A stretch of 64,000 nucleotides of DNA from Pseudarthrobacter polychromogenes (GTDB lineage: Bacteria; Actinomycetota; Actinomycetes; Actinomycetales; Micrococcaceae): assembly GCF_014644495.1 (NCBI RefSeq), contig NZ_BMKU01000016.1, positions 1-64,000 on the forward strand. Direction: 5' to 3'. A program made the position numbers and the translations under genes. The notes beneath the pieces were generated by a model. It was not told where the DNA came from. It worked only from the letters and a program-made list of their open reading frames with translations, and searched no databases. This document shows, piece after piece, positions 25,067-33,097 of this stretch (its first letter is position 1; every line of letters starts with the position of its first letter).

Positions 25067-25094
25067 CCCTGCCATACCCGCCCGGGGTGGGCAA

Positions 25095-25416
25095 CGCCGT
25101 CGTGCGTTCCTGCCGTGCCCGCACAGGGTGACGCGCCGCCGTCGTGCGTTCCTGCCCGGTTACTTCCCGGGGCACCCTGACGGCGCGCCGCGCACGACGG
25201 CGTGTCCCGGCGTGGGAGGGCATGGTCCCCTGACCAACTGGGCAGGACCGCACGCAGCCCGCGCCGACCCTGCCCGCCCGGGTGAGGCGCCGCCGTCGTG
25301 CGTTCCTGCCCGGTTGCTTCCCGGGGCACCCTGACGGCGCGCCGCGCACGACGGCGTGTCCCGGCGTGGGAGGGCATGGCCCCCTGACCAACTGGGCAGG
25401 ACCGCACGCAGCCCGC
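25095..25416. repeat. Duplicated 130-bp repeat plus a partial copy
   Basis: Two direct copies, 25133-25262 and 25287-25416, differ at only about two positions and have a 154-bp offset. A partial copy (CGCCGTCGTGCGTTCCTGCC) is at 25095-25114, and another 24-bp copy is at 7415. Each unit contains the inverted pair CGCCGTCGTGCG / CGCACGACGGCG, about 44 bp apart, so each can fold as a hairpin. The array fills the gap upstream of the potassium transporter gene. Confidence 0.88.
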
Positions 25417-25489
25417 ACCAATCTGGGCGAAGTGTGAGGTCCGTTGCATCTGGAGGGCGGCGGCATCCAGCGGTGGTACCGTGGCGCCT

Positions 25490-26956
25490 ATGCACCTGAA
25501 GGCTTACCAGCGAAGCCCCCACCCTCAGCGCCGAAGGAAAAAACCCAGGGCCGTGCTGGCCGGGTACAGCCGGTCCCTGGCGGAACTCCAGGGCAAGCAG
25601 GTGTCCACCCTCCGACGGCTGGCCCACAAGCTGGTTCCACGGCACCCGGCGCAGCTGATCGCCCTGGGATTCGTCCTTGCCATCGCGGCAGGGACTGTGC
25701 TCCTGATGCTGCCGGCAGCCGCCACGGGACCACAGCCGGCGTCACTGCTGGAAGCCCTGTTCACCGCGACGTCCGCCGTATGCGTCACCGGGCTGATCAC
25801 GGTGGACACCCCGGTGTTCTGGACAGGCTTCGGGCATGCGGTCATCCTGGTGCTGATCCAGATCGGCGGGTTCGGCGTGATGTCCTTCGGCGCGCTCCTG
25901 GGCGTGCTGACTGCCCGCCGACTGGGCCTGCGGTCCCGGATGCTGGCCGCCACGGAGACCAAGAGCACCGGCTTCGGCGACGTGCGCCGCGTCCTGATCG
26001 GCGTCCTGCTGATCACCGTCATTGTGGAGACCATCCTGGCGGTGCTCCTGATGCTCCGCTTCCTCCTGGGTTACGGCTACACGCCCGGCGAGGCCCTATG
26101 GCACGGGGTGTTCCACTCCGTGTCCGCCTTCAACAACGCAGGTTTTGCGCTGTACTCGGACAGCCTGATGGGGTTTGTGGGCGACCCGTGGGTGTGCCTG
26201 CCCATCGCGGGTGCGGTGATCATCGGCAGCCTGGGCTTTCCCGTGCTGTTCGAGCTCCGCCGCCAGTACCGCCGTCCCGTCTACTGGAGCATGCACACCA
26301 AAATCGTCCTGGCCGGCAGCGCCGTGCTCCTGGTTGGCGGGACCGTGTTCCTCACGGCCGCGGAATGGACCAACACCGCCACCCTGGGCGGACTGCCGCC
26401 CGAGGACCGCATCCTGGGCGGATTCTTCCAGTCCGTGATCACCCGCACCGCCGGCTTCAACAGCGTTGACATCGGCCAGATGCACCCCGTTTCCTGGCTG
26501 GGCATGGACATCCTGATGTTCATCGGCGGCGGCCCGGCCGGCACCGCAGGCGGCCTGAAAATCACCACCTTCGCCGTGCTCTTCTTCATCCTGGCCACGG
26601 AACTCCGGGGCGACACCGCGGTGAACATCTTTAACAAGCGCCTTTCCCGGGCCGTTCACCGCCAGGCCATCACCGTGGTGCTCCTGGCCATCGCCCTGGT
26701 GACGGCGTCCACCATGTTCCTGATGATGATCACCGACTTCGGCCAGGAACGGATCCTGTTCGAGGTGGTGTCCGCCTTTGCCACCGTGGGGCTGTCCACC
26801 GGCATTACGGCCGGAATGCCTCCCGCCGGGCAGGTGGTGCTGATCCTGCTCATGTTCATTGGCCGGCTTGGCCCCGTCACGCTCGGCACCGCGCTGGCCC
26901 TCAGGAAGCGCCCCATACTGTACGAAAACCCGAAGGAAAGGCCCCTCATTGGCTAA
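25490..26956 (+). CDS. Trk/Ktr-type potassium uptake channel subunit
   Basis: An approximately 488-residue membrane protein with the four-fold MPM repeat of TrkH/KtrB. Selectivity-filter segments are visible: TSAVCVTGL, SAFNNAGF, TRTAGFNS and SAFATVGLSTG, each with its filter Gly. About ten hydrophobic spans; the basic N-terminus is cytosolic. ATG 25490 is used, though GTG 25481 in the same frame is possible. The next gene is its regulatory subunit, overlapping by 8 bp. Confidence 0.92.
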   Translation: MHLKAYQRSPHPQRRRKKPRAVLAGYSRSLAELQGKQVSTLRRLAHKLVPRHPAQLIALGFVLAIAAGTVLLMLPAAATGPQPASLLEALFTATSAVCVTGLITVDTPVFWTGFGHAVILVLIQIGGFGVMSFGALLGVLTARRLGLRSRMLAATETKSTGFGDVRRVLIGVLLITVIVETILAVLLMLRFLLGYGYTPGEALWHGVFHSVSAFNNAGFALYSDSLMGFVGDPWVCLPIAGAVIIGSLGFPVLFELRRQYRRPVYWSMHTKIVLAGSAVLLVGGTVFLTAAEWTNTATLGGLPPEDRILGGFFQSVITRTAGFNSVDIGQMHPVSWLGMDILMFIGGGPAGTAGGLKITTFAVLFFILATELRGDTAVNIFNKRLSRAVHRQAITVVLLAIALVTASTMFLMMITDFGQERILFEVVSAFATVGLSTGITAGMPPAGQVVLILLMFIGRLGPVTLGTALALRKRPILYENPKERPLIG

Positions 26957-27641
26957 GGACATCTTCACCCGCAGGGGCGAGCGCGCCGCGCACCCCGATT
27001 CCGTGGCCGTTATTGGCCTGGGGCGCTTCGGCGGCTCCCTGGCCCTGGAACTGGAGGCCCAGGGTACCGAGGTGCTGGGGATCGACAACAACGAGGACAT
27101 CGTGCAGTCCTACAACGGGCGGCTGGCCCATGTGGTCCGTGCCGACTCCACGAAGGAAGAAGTCCTGCGGCAGCTCTCCGTCCACGAGTTCGACCGGGCC
27201 GTGGTGGGCATCGGCTCGGACCTGGAGGCGAGCATCCTCACCACCTCCCGGCTGCTCACCTTCAAGCACCCGCAGATCTGGGCCAAGGCCATCAGCGAGC
27301 CGCACGCGGAAATCCTGGAACAACTTGGCGTGCAGCACGTCATCCGGCCCGAGCACGACATGGGCCGGCGGGTGGCGCACCTGGTCCGCGGGTCCATCCT
27401 GGACTACGTGGAATTCGAGGACGACTTCGTGATGGTCCGCACCCAGCCGCCGGCGGATGCCCGGGACCGGCCCCTGGGCGTGCTGGGCCTCCGGGACAAG
27501 TACGGGATCACCATCGTGGCGGTCAAACGGCCGGGCGGAACCTGGCAGCACACCACCGCCCAGACCGTGCTGTACGACGACGACCAGATCATCGTCCAGG
27601 GCACCAAGAACCTGGCGGAGCGGTTCAGCAGCCGCCCCTAG
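26949..27641 (+). CDS. TrkA/KtrA-type potassium channel regulatory subunit
   Basis: A 230-residue RCK protein. The Rossmann motif GLGRFGGSLALELE is near residue 23, followed by an acidic strand end (VLGIDNNED). The C-terminal ~85 residues form an RCK-C domain (GVLGLRDKYGITIVAVKRPG). Start TTG 26949 lies 8-10 bp after AAGGAAAGG, inside the end of the channel gene. The nucleotide-bound octameric ring gates the partner channel (family knowledge). Confidence 0.92.
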   Translation: MAKDIFTRRGERAAHPDSVAVIGLGRFGGSLALELEAQGTEVLGIDNNEDIVQSYNGRLAHVVRADSTKEEVLRQLSVHEFDRAVVGIGSDLEASILTTSRLLTFKHPQIWAKAISEPHAEILEQLGVQHVIRPEHDMGRRVAHLVRGSILDYVEFEDDFVMVRTQPPADARDRPLGVLGLRDKYGITIVAVKRPGGTWQHTTAQTVLYDDDQIIVQGTKNLAERFSSRP

Positions 27642-27690
27642 GCCGGCCCTGACGCACCACGGAGGTATGCGGCGCTCATCAGTAACGCCG

Positions 27691-28269
27691 CTAGTTCCCC
27701 GGCACGAATACGTTGATGTTGTCTCCATCGTCCTGCACCAGCGCATCAGGCTGTTGCCGGGAAACCACGTAGACCTCAACGTAATCCCCGGCCGAGCCGG
27801 CAAAGTTCAATGCCAGGAGGACATACATGGTGATCCGGTAATCAGCCGGGACCGTCAACAGTGCGGCAAGGAGGACACCTCCCCAGACAATGCAGGGCGC
27901 GAGTGCCACCACCACGGCAGTCCGCCGGGTGAGGTAGGCACGGTTCCCCGTTGTCAGGAAGGGGAAGCGCACCGCATAGGTGGGCCGGACCCTGGTCAGC
28001 AATTGCAGGACGACGCCGTGGGTCGCCTCGTGCGCGGCCATGTACGCCAGGCAGGCGAGCAGGGTCACCGGAACTGTGACCGCCGGACTCAAGCCTGACC
28101 CGAGCGGCAAGCCAAGAAGCAATGCAGCGGAAACTGCCAGGAGCGCCACCAGCACGAAGATTCCCTGCACTGCCGCCGGGAACTTTCCGTCCTTCTTGAG
28201 GTTGACGGTCCGGTGCGGCCGGTAATCCGGCGGGAGTTCCACTGTGTCCGACGGGATTTGACCGTGCAT
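27691..28269 (-). CDS. DUF3267-type membrane metalloprotease-like protein
   Basis: A 192-residue protein with about four hydrophobic spans and a HEATH zinc motif (HExxH) in AYMAAHEATHGVVLQ, inside or next to a span as in DUF3267 and M50-like proteins. A later PCIVWGG and NFAGSAGDYVEVYVVSR segment could hold the third ligand (Asp). ATG 28269 is chosen for the GGAG site; a start 42 bp upstream has none. Whether it is an active protease is unknown. Confidence 0.75.
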   Translation of the reverse strand: MHGQIPSDTVELPPDYRPHRTVNLKKDGKFPAAVQGIFVLVALLAVSAALLLGLPLGSGLSPAVTVPVTLLACLAYMAAHEATHGVVLQLLTRVRPTYAVRFPFLTTGNRAYLTRRTAVVVALAPCIVWGGVLLAALLTVPADYRITMYVLLALNFAGSAGDYVEVYVVSRQQPDALVQDDGDNINVFVPGN

Positions 28270-28335
28270 GCCGTCTCCATTCCCCCTGTGCACCGTAGCC
28301 GTTCGTCCCATACTGCCGGAGCAGCCGGCTCCGGA

Positions 28336-29859
28336 CTAGTGCCCGGCGCCGAGCTTCCCGCCGAGGCGCTCGCGCATGGTGGTGCTGGCATCGTTCAGGC
28401 CGATGATCTTCACGTCCTTGCCGTGGTGCCGGTACTTCTCGGTAGTTGCGTCCAGGGCTGCGATGGTTGAGGCGTCCCAGAGGTGCGAGGCGTGCATGTC
28501 GATCACCACAAACTGCGGGTCCAGCGCGTACTCGAATTGGGTGTAGAGATCGTTGGACGAGGCGAAGAACAGCTCGCCGTTCACCGTGTAGGTGGCAGTT
28601 TCGTGGCCCTCCACGCCTGTAACCGTCCGTTCCACCGTCACGAAATGGGCCACCCGGCGGGCGAACATCACCATGGCAACGAGGACACCGACGCCGACGC
28701 CGATGGCCAGGTTGTGCGTGGCAACGGTGACCACGACGGTGGCCACCATGACCAGGGTTTCGCTCTTGGGCATCATCTTCAGCGTGCGCGGGTGGATGCT
28801 GTGCCAGTCGAACGTGGCCCAGGAAACGAAGATCATCACAGCAACCAGGGCGGCCATGGGAATGACGGAAACGACGCCGCCGAGCACCACCACCAGGATC
28901 AGCAGGAACACGCCGGCGAGGAAGGTGGAGATCCGGGTGCGGGCGCCGGAGGCTTTGACGTTGATCATGGTCTGGCCGATCATGGCGCAGCCGCCCATGC
29001 CGCCGGTGAAGCCGGTGATGATGTTGGCAACGCCCTGGCCCCAGGCCTCCCGGGTTTTGTGGGAGCGGGTGTCCGTGACGTCATCGACCAGCTTGGCGGT
29101 CATCAGGGACTCGAGGAGCCCGACGAACGCCATGGCCAGCGCGGACGGGAAAATCACCTGCAGAGTCTCCAGGCTGAACGGAACATTCGGGATGAACAGA
29201 GTCGGAAGCGATTCGGGCAGGTCGCCCTTGTCACCGACCGTAGGGACGGCGACGGCAGCCAGGACGGTAATGAGGGTGAGGACCACGATCGCGACCAGCG
29301 GGGCCGGGACGACGTTGGTGAGCTTGGGCAGGCCAAATACAATCACCAGGGCCAGGGCCACCAGCGGGTACACCAGCCAGGGAACGCCCAGCAGTTCGGG
29401 GACCTGGGACATGAAGATCAGGATGGCCAGGGCGTTGACGAAGCCCACCATCACAGAGCGCGGGATGAAGCGCATCAGCTTGGTTACCCCGGACAGGCCC
29501 AGGATGATCTGGAAGATTCCGGCCAGGATGACGGCGGCGATGAAGTAGTCCACGCCGTGGGACTTCACCAGCGGGGCGATCACCAGGGCGATAGCGCCAG
29601 TGGCGGCGGAGATCATGGCCGGGCGTCCGCCCACGAAGGCGATGGTGACGGCCATGGTGAAGGAGGCGAACAGGCCCAGGCGCGGATCCACGCCGGCGAT
29701 GATCGAGAAGGCGATCGCTTCCGGGATCAGGGCCAGGGCAACAACCAGGCCCGCGAGGACCTCGATCTTGAGCCTTCTGGGAGATTTGAGGGTTTCCCGG
29801 ACAGACTGAAGCTGTTCCGGAGTGTAGGCGGGGGCTTCCCCGGCGGTTTTGACGGCCAT
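28336..29859 (-). CDS. SulP family anion transporter with STAS domain
   Basis: A 507-residue transporter. The N-terminal domain has about 10-12 spans and the family segment EAIAFSIIAGVDPRLGLFAS. The C-terminus (~residues 405-495) is a STAS domain (YTVNGELFFASSNDLY ... FVVIDMHASHLWDASTIAAL). SulP members carry sulfate, bicarbonate or other anions; bicarbonate or sulfate transport cannot be separated here. It is divergent from a MerR regulator with a perfect operator between them, suggesting specific regulation. Confidence 0.9.
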   Translation of the reverse strand: MAVKTAGEAPAYTPEQLQSVRETLKSPRRLKIEVLAGLVVALALIPEAIAFSIIAGVDPRLGLFASFTMAVTIAFVGGRPAMISAATGAIALVIAPLVKSHGVDYFIAAVILAGIFQIILGLSGVTKLMRFIPRSVMVGFVNALAILIFMSQVPELLGVPWLVYPLVALALVIVFGLPKLTNVVPAPLVAIVVLTLITVLAAVAVPTVGDKGDLPESLPTLFIPNVPFSLETLQVIFPSALAMAFVGLLESLMTAKLVDDVTDTRSHKTREAWGQGVANIITGFTGGMGGCAMIGQTMINVKASGARTRISTFLAGVFLLILVVVLGGVVSVIPMAALVAVMIFVSWATFDWHSIHPRTLKMMPKSETLVMVATVVVTVATHNLAIGVGVGVLVAMVMFARRVAHFVTVERTVTGVEGHETATYTVNGELFFASSNDLYTQFEYALDPQFVVIDMHASHLWDASTIAALDATTEKYRHHGKDVKIIGLNDASTTMRERLGGKLGAGH

Positions 29860-29980
29860 TGCTGGCTCCGTTCATGGTCAGGAGGACGCACATGGGCGCC
29901 CTCGCTCTTTCGAAGATTGAAGGGGCGCAGCCTCGCGCCGGGATACCGGGAGCGCGCTCAGGCGGCTCACCAACCGGAAA

Positions 29981-30010
29981 CAACTCTACCCTAACGTGAT
30001 GGTAGAGTTG
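29981..30010. promoter_or_regulatory. MerR-type operator between sulP and merR
   Basis: CAACTCTACC (29981-29990) and GGTAGAGTTG (30001-30010) are perfect 10-bp inverted arms with a 10-bp spacer, the form of MerR-family operators. It lies 122 bp from the transporter start and 28 bp from the chosen merR start. Confidence 0.85.
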
Positions 30011-30037
30011 AACGCGGACATTACGGAGGCCCAAGAA

Positions 30038-30418
30038 ATGACAGCACGAACCGGTACTTCCACCATGCACATTGGCGAATTGGCGGAACGGACAGGTTTG
30101 TCCCTGCGCACCATCCGCCATTACGACGACGTGGGGCTGCTTCCAGCCACGGCCCGCACCGAGGGCGGCTTCCGGGTGTATTCAGAAGACGACGTCGAGC
30201 GCCTCATGGTGATCAAGCAGATGAAGCCCCTGGGGTTCTCGCTGGAGGAGATGGCCGACATCCTCGAGCTCTTCTCCTCGCAGGAAGCAGGGGCCGCCGG
30301 TAACGCGAAGGCCAAACTCGCCGCGTACCTGGAGAAGGCCGTGGCTGAGCGCGCCAAGATGGCCCGCAACCTGGCCCAGGCCGATCAACTCATCGAACGG
30401 CTCAGCGGCCGCGGCTGA
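30038..30418 (+). CDS. MerR family transcriptional regulator
   Basis: A 126-residue regulator. The winged helix is at ~10-75 (MHIGELAERTGLSLRTIRHY, then DDVGLLPATARTEGGFRVYS), followed by the dimerisation coiled coil to the C-terminus. There is no metal-binding Cys tail, so it does not look like a metal sensor. ATG 30038 is chosen because GGAGG lies 8 bp upstream and an earlier start would lie inside the operator. Autoregulation and control of the divergent SulP gene are inferred. Confidence 0.88.
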   Translation: MTARTGTSTMHIGELAERTGLSLRTIRHYDDVGLLPATARTEGGFRVYSEDDVERLMVIKQMKPLGFSLEEMADILELFSSQEAGAAGNAKAKLAAYLEKAVAERAKMARNLAQADQLIERLSGRG

Positions 30419-30487
30419 CAATCGACACTCTGCAGCACCGAACCGCCGCGGCCGGGCTGCCCTCGGCGCCCCCAATAAGCGCCAAGG

Positions 30488-30510
30488 AAAAACCCTGCCG
30501 TTGGACAGGG
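30488..30510 (-). terminator. Rho-independent terminator
   Basis: On the minus strand, CCCTG pairs with CAGGG across an 8-nt loop and is followed by five T. It lies 6 bp after the stop of the small gene at 30516. Confidence 0.7.
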
Positions 30511-30515
30511 CCCGG

Positions 30516-30749
30516 TCAGCCCTCCCAGTGGTCGAAGCTGAACCCGCACGCGCACCGGTAGGTGAGCAGGCCGCCGTCGTTCTTTGCTGCCAGCCCTTCG
30601 CTCGGCGCTGCTACCAACTGCATGGGCTCGCCGCAGTGGACGTGCGTGGCCAGCATCCGCCGCAGCTGCGGGTCCTCCGCCCGCCCGGCACGGGCTCCGC
30701 CCCGGTTGCCGGCGCGTCGAACCGCCAGCGGAATCTGTGAATGTGTCAT
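30516..30749 (-). CDS. Small zinc-ribbon-like protein
   Basis: A 77-residue protein with an N-terminal basic, low-complexity half (AVRRAGNRGGARAGR) and a C-terminal half bearing THVHCGEPMQ and YRCACGFSFDHWEG, a Cys/His set that could bind one zinc. ATG 30749 is used; an in-frame GTG lies three codons upstream. The gene begins 15 bp after the Csp-like copper protein and shares its terminator, so the two are likely co-transcribed. Function unknown. Confidence 0.6.
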   Translation of the reverse strand: MTHSQIPLAVRRAGNRGGARAGRAEDPQLRRMLATHVHCGEPMQLVAAPSEGLAAKNDGGLLTYRCACGFSFDHWEG

Positions 30750-30764
30750 GGCCGCCACCCCCGC

Positions 30765-31172
30765 CTAGTCCAGTGAGGCGAGGAGGTCGGTGCAGGCCTG
30801 CTCGCAGCGGCGGCAAGCCTCAGCGCACACCTCGCAGTGGCGGTGCATGGACGCGTGCTGGCCGCACTCCTCCGCGCAGGCACGGCAGGCGATGCGGCAT
30901 GCTTCCAGCACTGCCCGGGTGATCCCGACGTCGTAATTGCCGTGGCGGGAGAGGATCTTTCCGGTGGCGGCACAGATGTCGACGCAGTCGAGGTTGGTGC
31001 GGATGCACTTGGTGAGCTCGGCCACCATGTCCTCGTTCAGGCAGGCGTCGGCGCACGCGGTGCATGTTTGCGCGCAGTCGAAACACGCCTGGATGCATTC
31101 CACGAGCTTGGCTTTGTCGATGCCCGCCACATCCTTGGGGTAGGCGTCCAGCATGGACTGTACAGGTGTCAT
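30765..31172 (-). CDS. Four-helix-bundle copper storage protein (Csp/DUF326)
   Basis: A 135-residue cytosolic protein with 14 Cys arranged on helices (ECIQACFDCAQTCTACADAC, then CIRTNLDCVDICAA, then CRIACRACAEECGQH ... CEVCAEACRRCEQAC). Csp proteins pack many Cu(I) ions inside a tetrameric helical bundle (family knowledge). There is no signal peptide, as in Csp3. ATG 31172 has AAAGAGATACC upstream. The main copper islet is 13 kb away, so this is a separate copper function. Confidence 0.9.
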   Translation of the reverse strand: MTPVQSMLDAYPKDVAGIDKAKLVECIQACFDCAQTCTACADACLNEDMVAELTKCIRTNLDCVDICAATGKILSRHGNYDVGITRAVLEACRIACRACAEECGQHASMHRHCEVCAEACRRCEQACTDLLASLD

Positions 31173-31231
31173 TGGTATCTCTTTCCAGGTCAATACAGCA
31201 GGTAGAGGTGTAGTGGAACGGCGAACCGTTC

Positions 31232-31708
31232 CTACGTCCTGCTGATGGAAAGATCCACCACCGTGAGCGCCGGCAGTTCCGGCTCCGGCGGCACGTCACT
31301 GGAATGGAGGCTGCCACCGGGCAGCCGCTGGATTAGCGACGGCGGATCCACGGCTCCGGTCCGCACCGGGACCGGTTCGCCGCGGGGCGCCTTACTCCGC
31401 TCGCCCTCTTTCTCGAGTCCCGCAGGCTCGGAGGGGCCGGCCTCGTGGATCGCCCGGCCGTACTGCGACGCTGAGGCTGAAGGCTCTGCCGGGCCGGCTT
31501 CGGCTATTGCCTGAAGCGGCTCTTCGCCAGCGGTTTGTCCGCCCGCTGACTGCACCGGGCTGTGCCCGGGAACCAGGGCGTACCGGCTGCCGGACGTGTA
31601 GGAGGCAGCACCGGCAATCAGCAGGACCAGGAGCAGCCATACGAAAACGCTCCGCAGCGCAACAAGGCGGCGAAGCAGTCCAAGCGCAGACGAACCCAGT
31701 GTGGCCAT
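31232..31708 (-). CDS. Single-span membrane protein with low-complexity tail
   Basis: A 158-residue protein: one membrane span (~residues 18-38, SVFVWLLLVLLIAGAASY), then a Pro/Ser/Ala/Glu-rich exposed tail without Cys. ATG 31708 follows AGGAAG; two GTG codons directly before it are alternatives. No family recognised. It precedes the copper storage gene by 59 bp on the same strand. Confidence 0.6.
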   Translation of the reverse strand: MATLGSSALGLLRRLVALRSVFVWLLLVLLIAGAASYTSGSRYALVPGHSPVQSAGGQTAGEEPLQAIAEAGPAEPSASASQYGRAIHEAGPSEPAGLEKEGERSKAPRGEPVPVRTGAVDPPSLIQRLPGGSLHSSDVPPEPELPALTVVDLSISRT

Positions 31709-31765
31709 CACCACTTCCTGTAGAGGGCTTTTACTCAGCCTAGCTTCGTATTCCTGTTCCGCAGA

Positions 31766-33097
31766 TCACATGAGTATTACTTTTGCGATGGAATCAGCCA
31801 GGTCCATCAGGTTGTTCCGTTCCGGGCTCGAATAGTGTGCGGACCCGATGGCGTTGCGCATCCGGCCCAGGTGGTCCATGAGCTCCGCCCGGTACTGGCC
31901 CGTCCGGTCGCACCACGCAAGCTCGTGGAGGAGCCGCAGGAGGCGGGCAGCGACGGCAGGGTCCGACGCGCCGTACTGCCGGGGCTGGTCCATGGCCAGG
32001 CTGAGGAAGTCCTGCATTCCGGGATGGGACAGCACCACCCTGACCCGCCCGTCGTCGTCGACAAGGTGCTCCGGTCCGGGGTTACGCTCCGCCAGCCTGC
32101 ACAGGAGCGCCGAGAGGTGCCCGATGACGTGCACTGCCGTGGTGGGATCGTTGATGCCCGGGGAGAGCGCCCGGGCGGCAACATCCACGAGCTGCCGGAA
32201 CCCGAATCCGACGTCCTGGACGTTGGTGCGTTCATACCCGGTTGCCACGGCGGCGTTGGTGTCCTTGGTGAGCTTCTCCCGGACTTCTGCGGTGAACGTT
32301 GTTCCCGGCGCCACGGGCCAGGCGGTGGCAAACGGGACGCCCTGCACCAGTGAGCTGCCCGGTTCCCGGTCAATGCGGAGAACGGCACCGGCATCTTTCG
32401 CAGCCTGCAGGAGTTCGCCCTGGACGTATGAGGTCAGGAAGCCGGAGGAACTGGCGCGGATGGGGAAGCTGCCCGACGCCGGAAAGGGCTGTGGCGGGGG
32501 TGCGGGCCGGTCCTGGGGAAAGACGCGGTCCATGGTTTCCTGGGTTTCCACGTTGACTCGGCGCATCATGGTTTCCACCCGGATTTCCCGCGTGAGGTGC
32601 GCCAGGAAGAGCACCAGCCCGACGACGCTGGCCATGGCGAGCGCGTAGGCCACCGTGACGGAGATTTCAGGTACGAAGGCGGTATTGCCGTTGCCCTCTT
32701 CCCGCACACTGCGCAGGACTGTCAGGGAGAAGGCGAAGGCGGCCAGGAAGAGCGCCAGCGTTCCGTGGACAAACCGGTCCGAGGTGAAGGTCCGCAGCAG
32801 CCTGGGCGAGAACTGGCTGCTGGCCAGCTGCAGGGTTACCACGGTGAGCGAGAACGTCAGCGAGGTCACCGTGATGAGCGAACCCGAAATGGCCTGCAGG
32901 ACAGCCCGGGCAGCCTCCGGCCCGCCGCTGAAAAGGAAAACCGTGACGCTGTCCGGCAGCTCGCCGTCAACGCCCGAATCCAGCGCAGGCAGCGCTATGC
33001 CCAGGACGACGGCCAAGGCAACAGCCAATGCCGGAAGCGGCCAGAGCTGGGTCCGCAGGGCATCGAGCCAGTGTGCGCTGCGGGTCGTGGTGTTCAC
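31766..33097 (-). CDS. DUF2254 family membrane protein
   Basis: A 443-residue protein with four hydrophobic spans in the first ~180 residues (PALAVALAVVLGIAL; GSLITVTSLTFSLTVVTLQL; GTLALFLAAFAFSLTVL; VAYALAMASVVGLVLFL) and a long cytosolic part with the motif GFRQLVDVAARALSPGINDPTTAVHV that marks DUF2254. The function of the family is unknown. Its start abuts the stop of the AI-2E-type gene without a gap. Confidence 0.85.
   Translation of the reverse strand: MNTTTRSAHWLDALRTQLWPLPALAVALAVVLGIALPALDSGVDGELPDSVTVFLFSGGPEAARAVLQAISGSLITVTSLTFSLTVVTLQLASSQFSPRLLRTFTSDRFVHGTLALFLAAFAFSLTVLRSVREEGNGNTAFVPEISVTVAYALAMASVVGLVLFLAHLTREIRVETMMRRVNVETQETMDRVFPQDRPAPPPQPFPASGSFPIRASSSGFLTSYVQGELLQAAKDAGAVLRIDREPGSSLVQGVPFATAWPVAPGTTFTAEVREKLTKDTNAAVATGYERTNVQDVGFGFRQLVDVAARALSPGINDPTTAVHVIGHLSALLCRLAERNPGPEHLVDDDGRVRVVLSHPGMQDFLSLAMDQPRQYGASDPAVAARLLRLLHELAWCDRTGQYRAELMDHLGRMRNAIGSAHYSSPERNNLMDLADSIAKVILM

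Noticed and set aside
28483..29994. A 503-codon plus-strand open frame
   Set aside because: Antisense to the SulP transporter; the translation is a His/Asp/Gly-rich shadow and it crosses the MerR operator.
29996..30037. An earlier start for the MerR regulator
   Set aside because: It falls in the operator; ATG 30038 has GGAGG 8 bp upstream and starts directly before the family domain.
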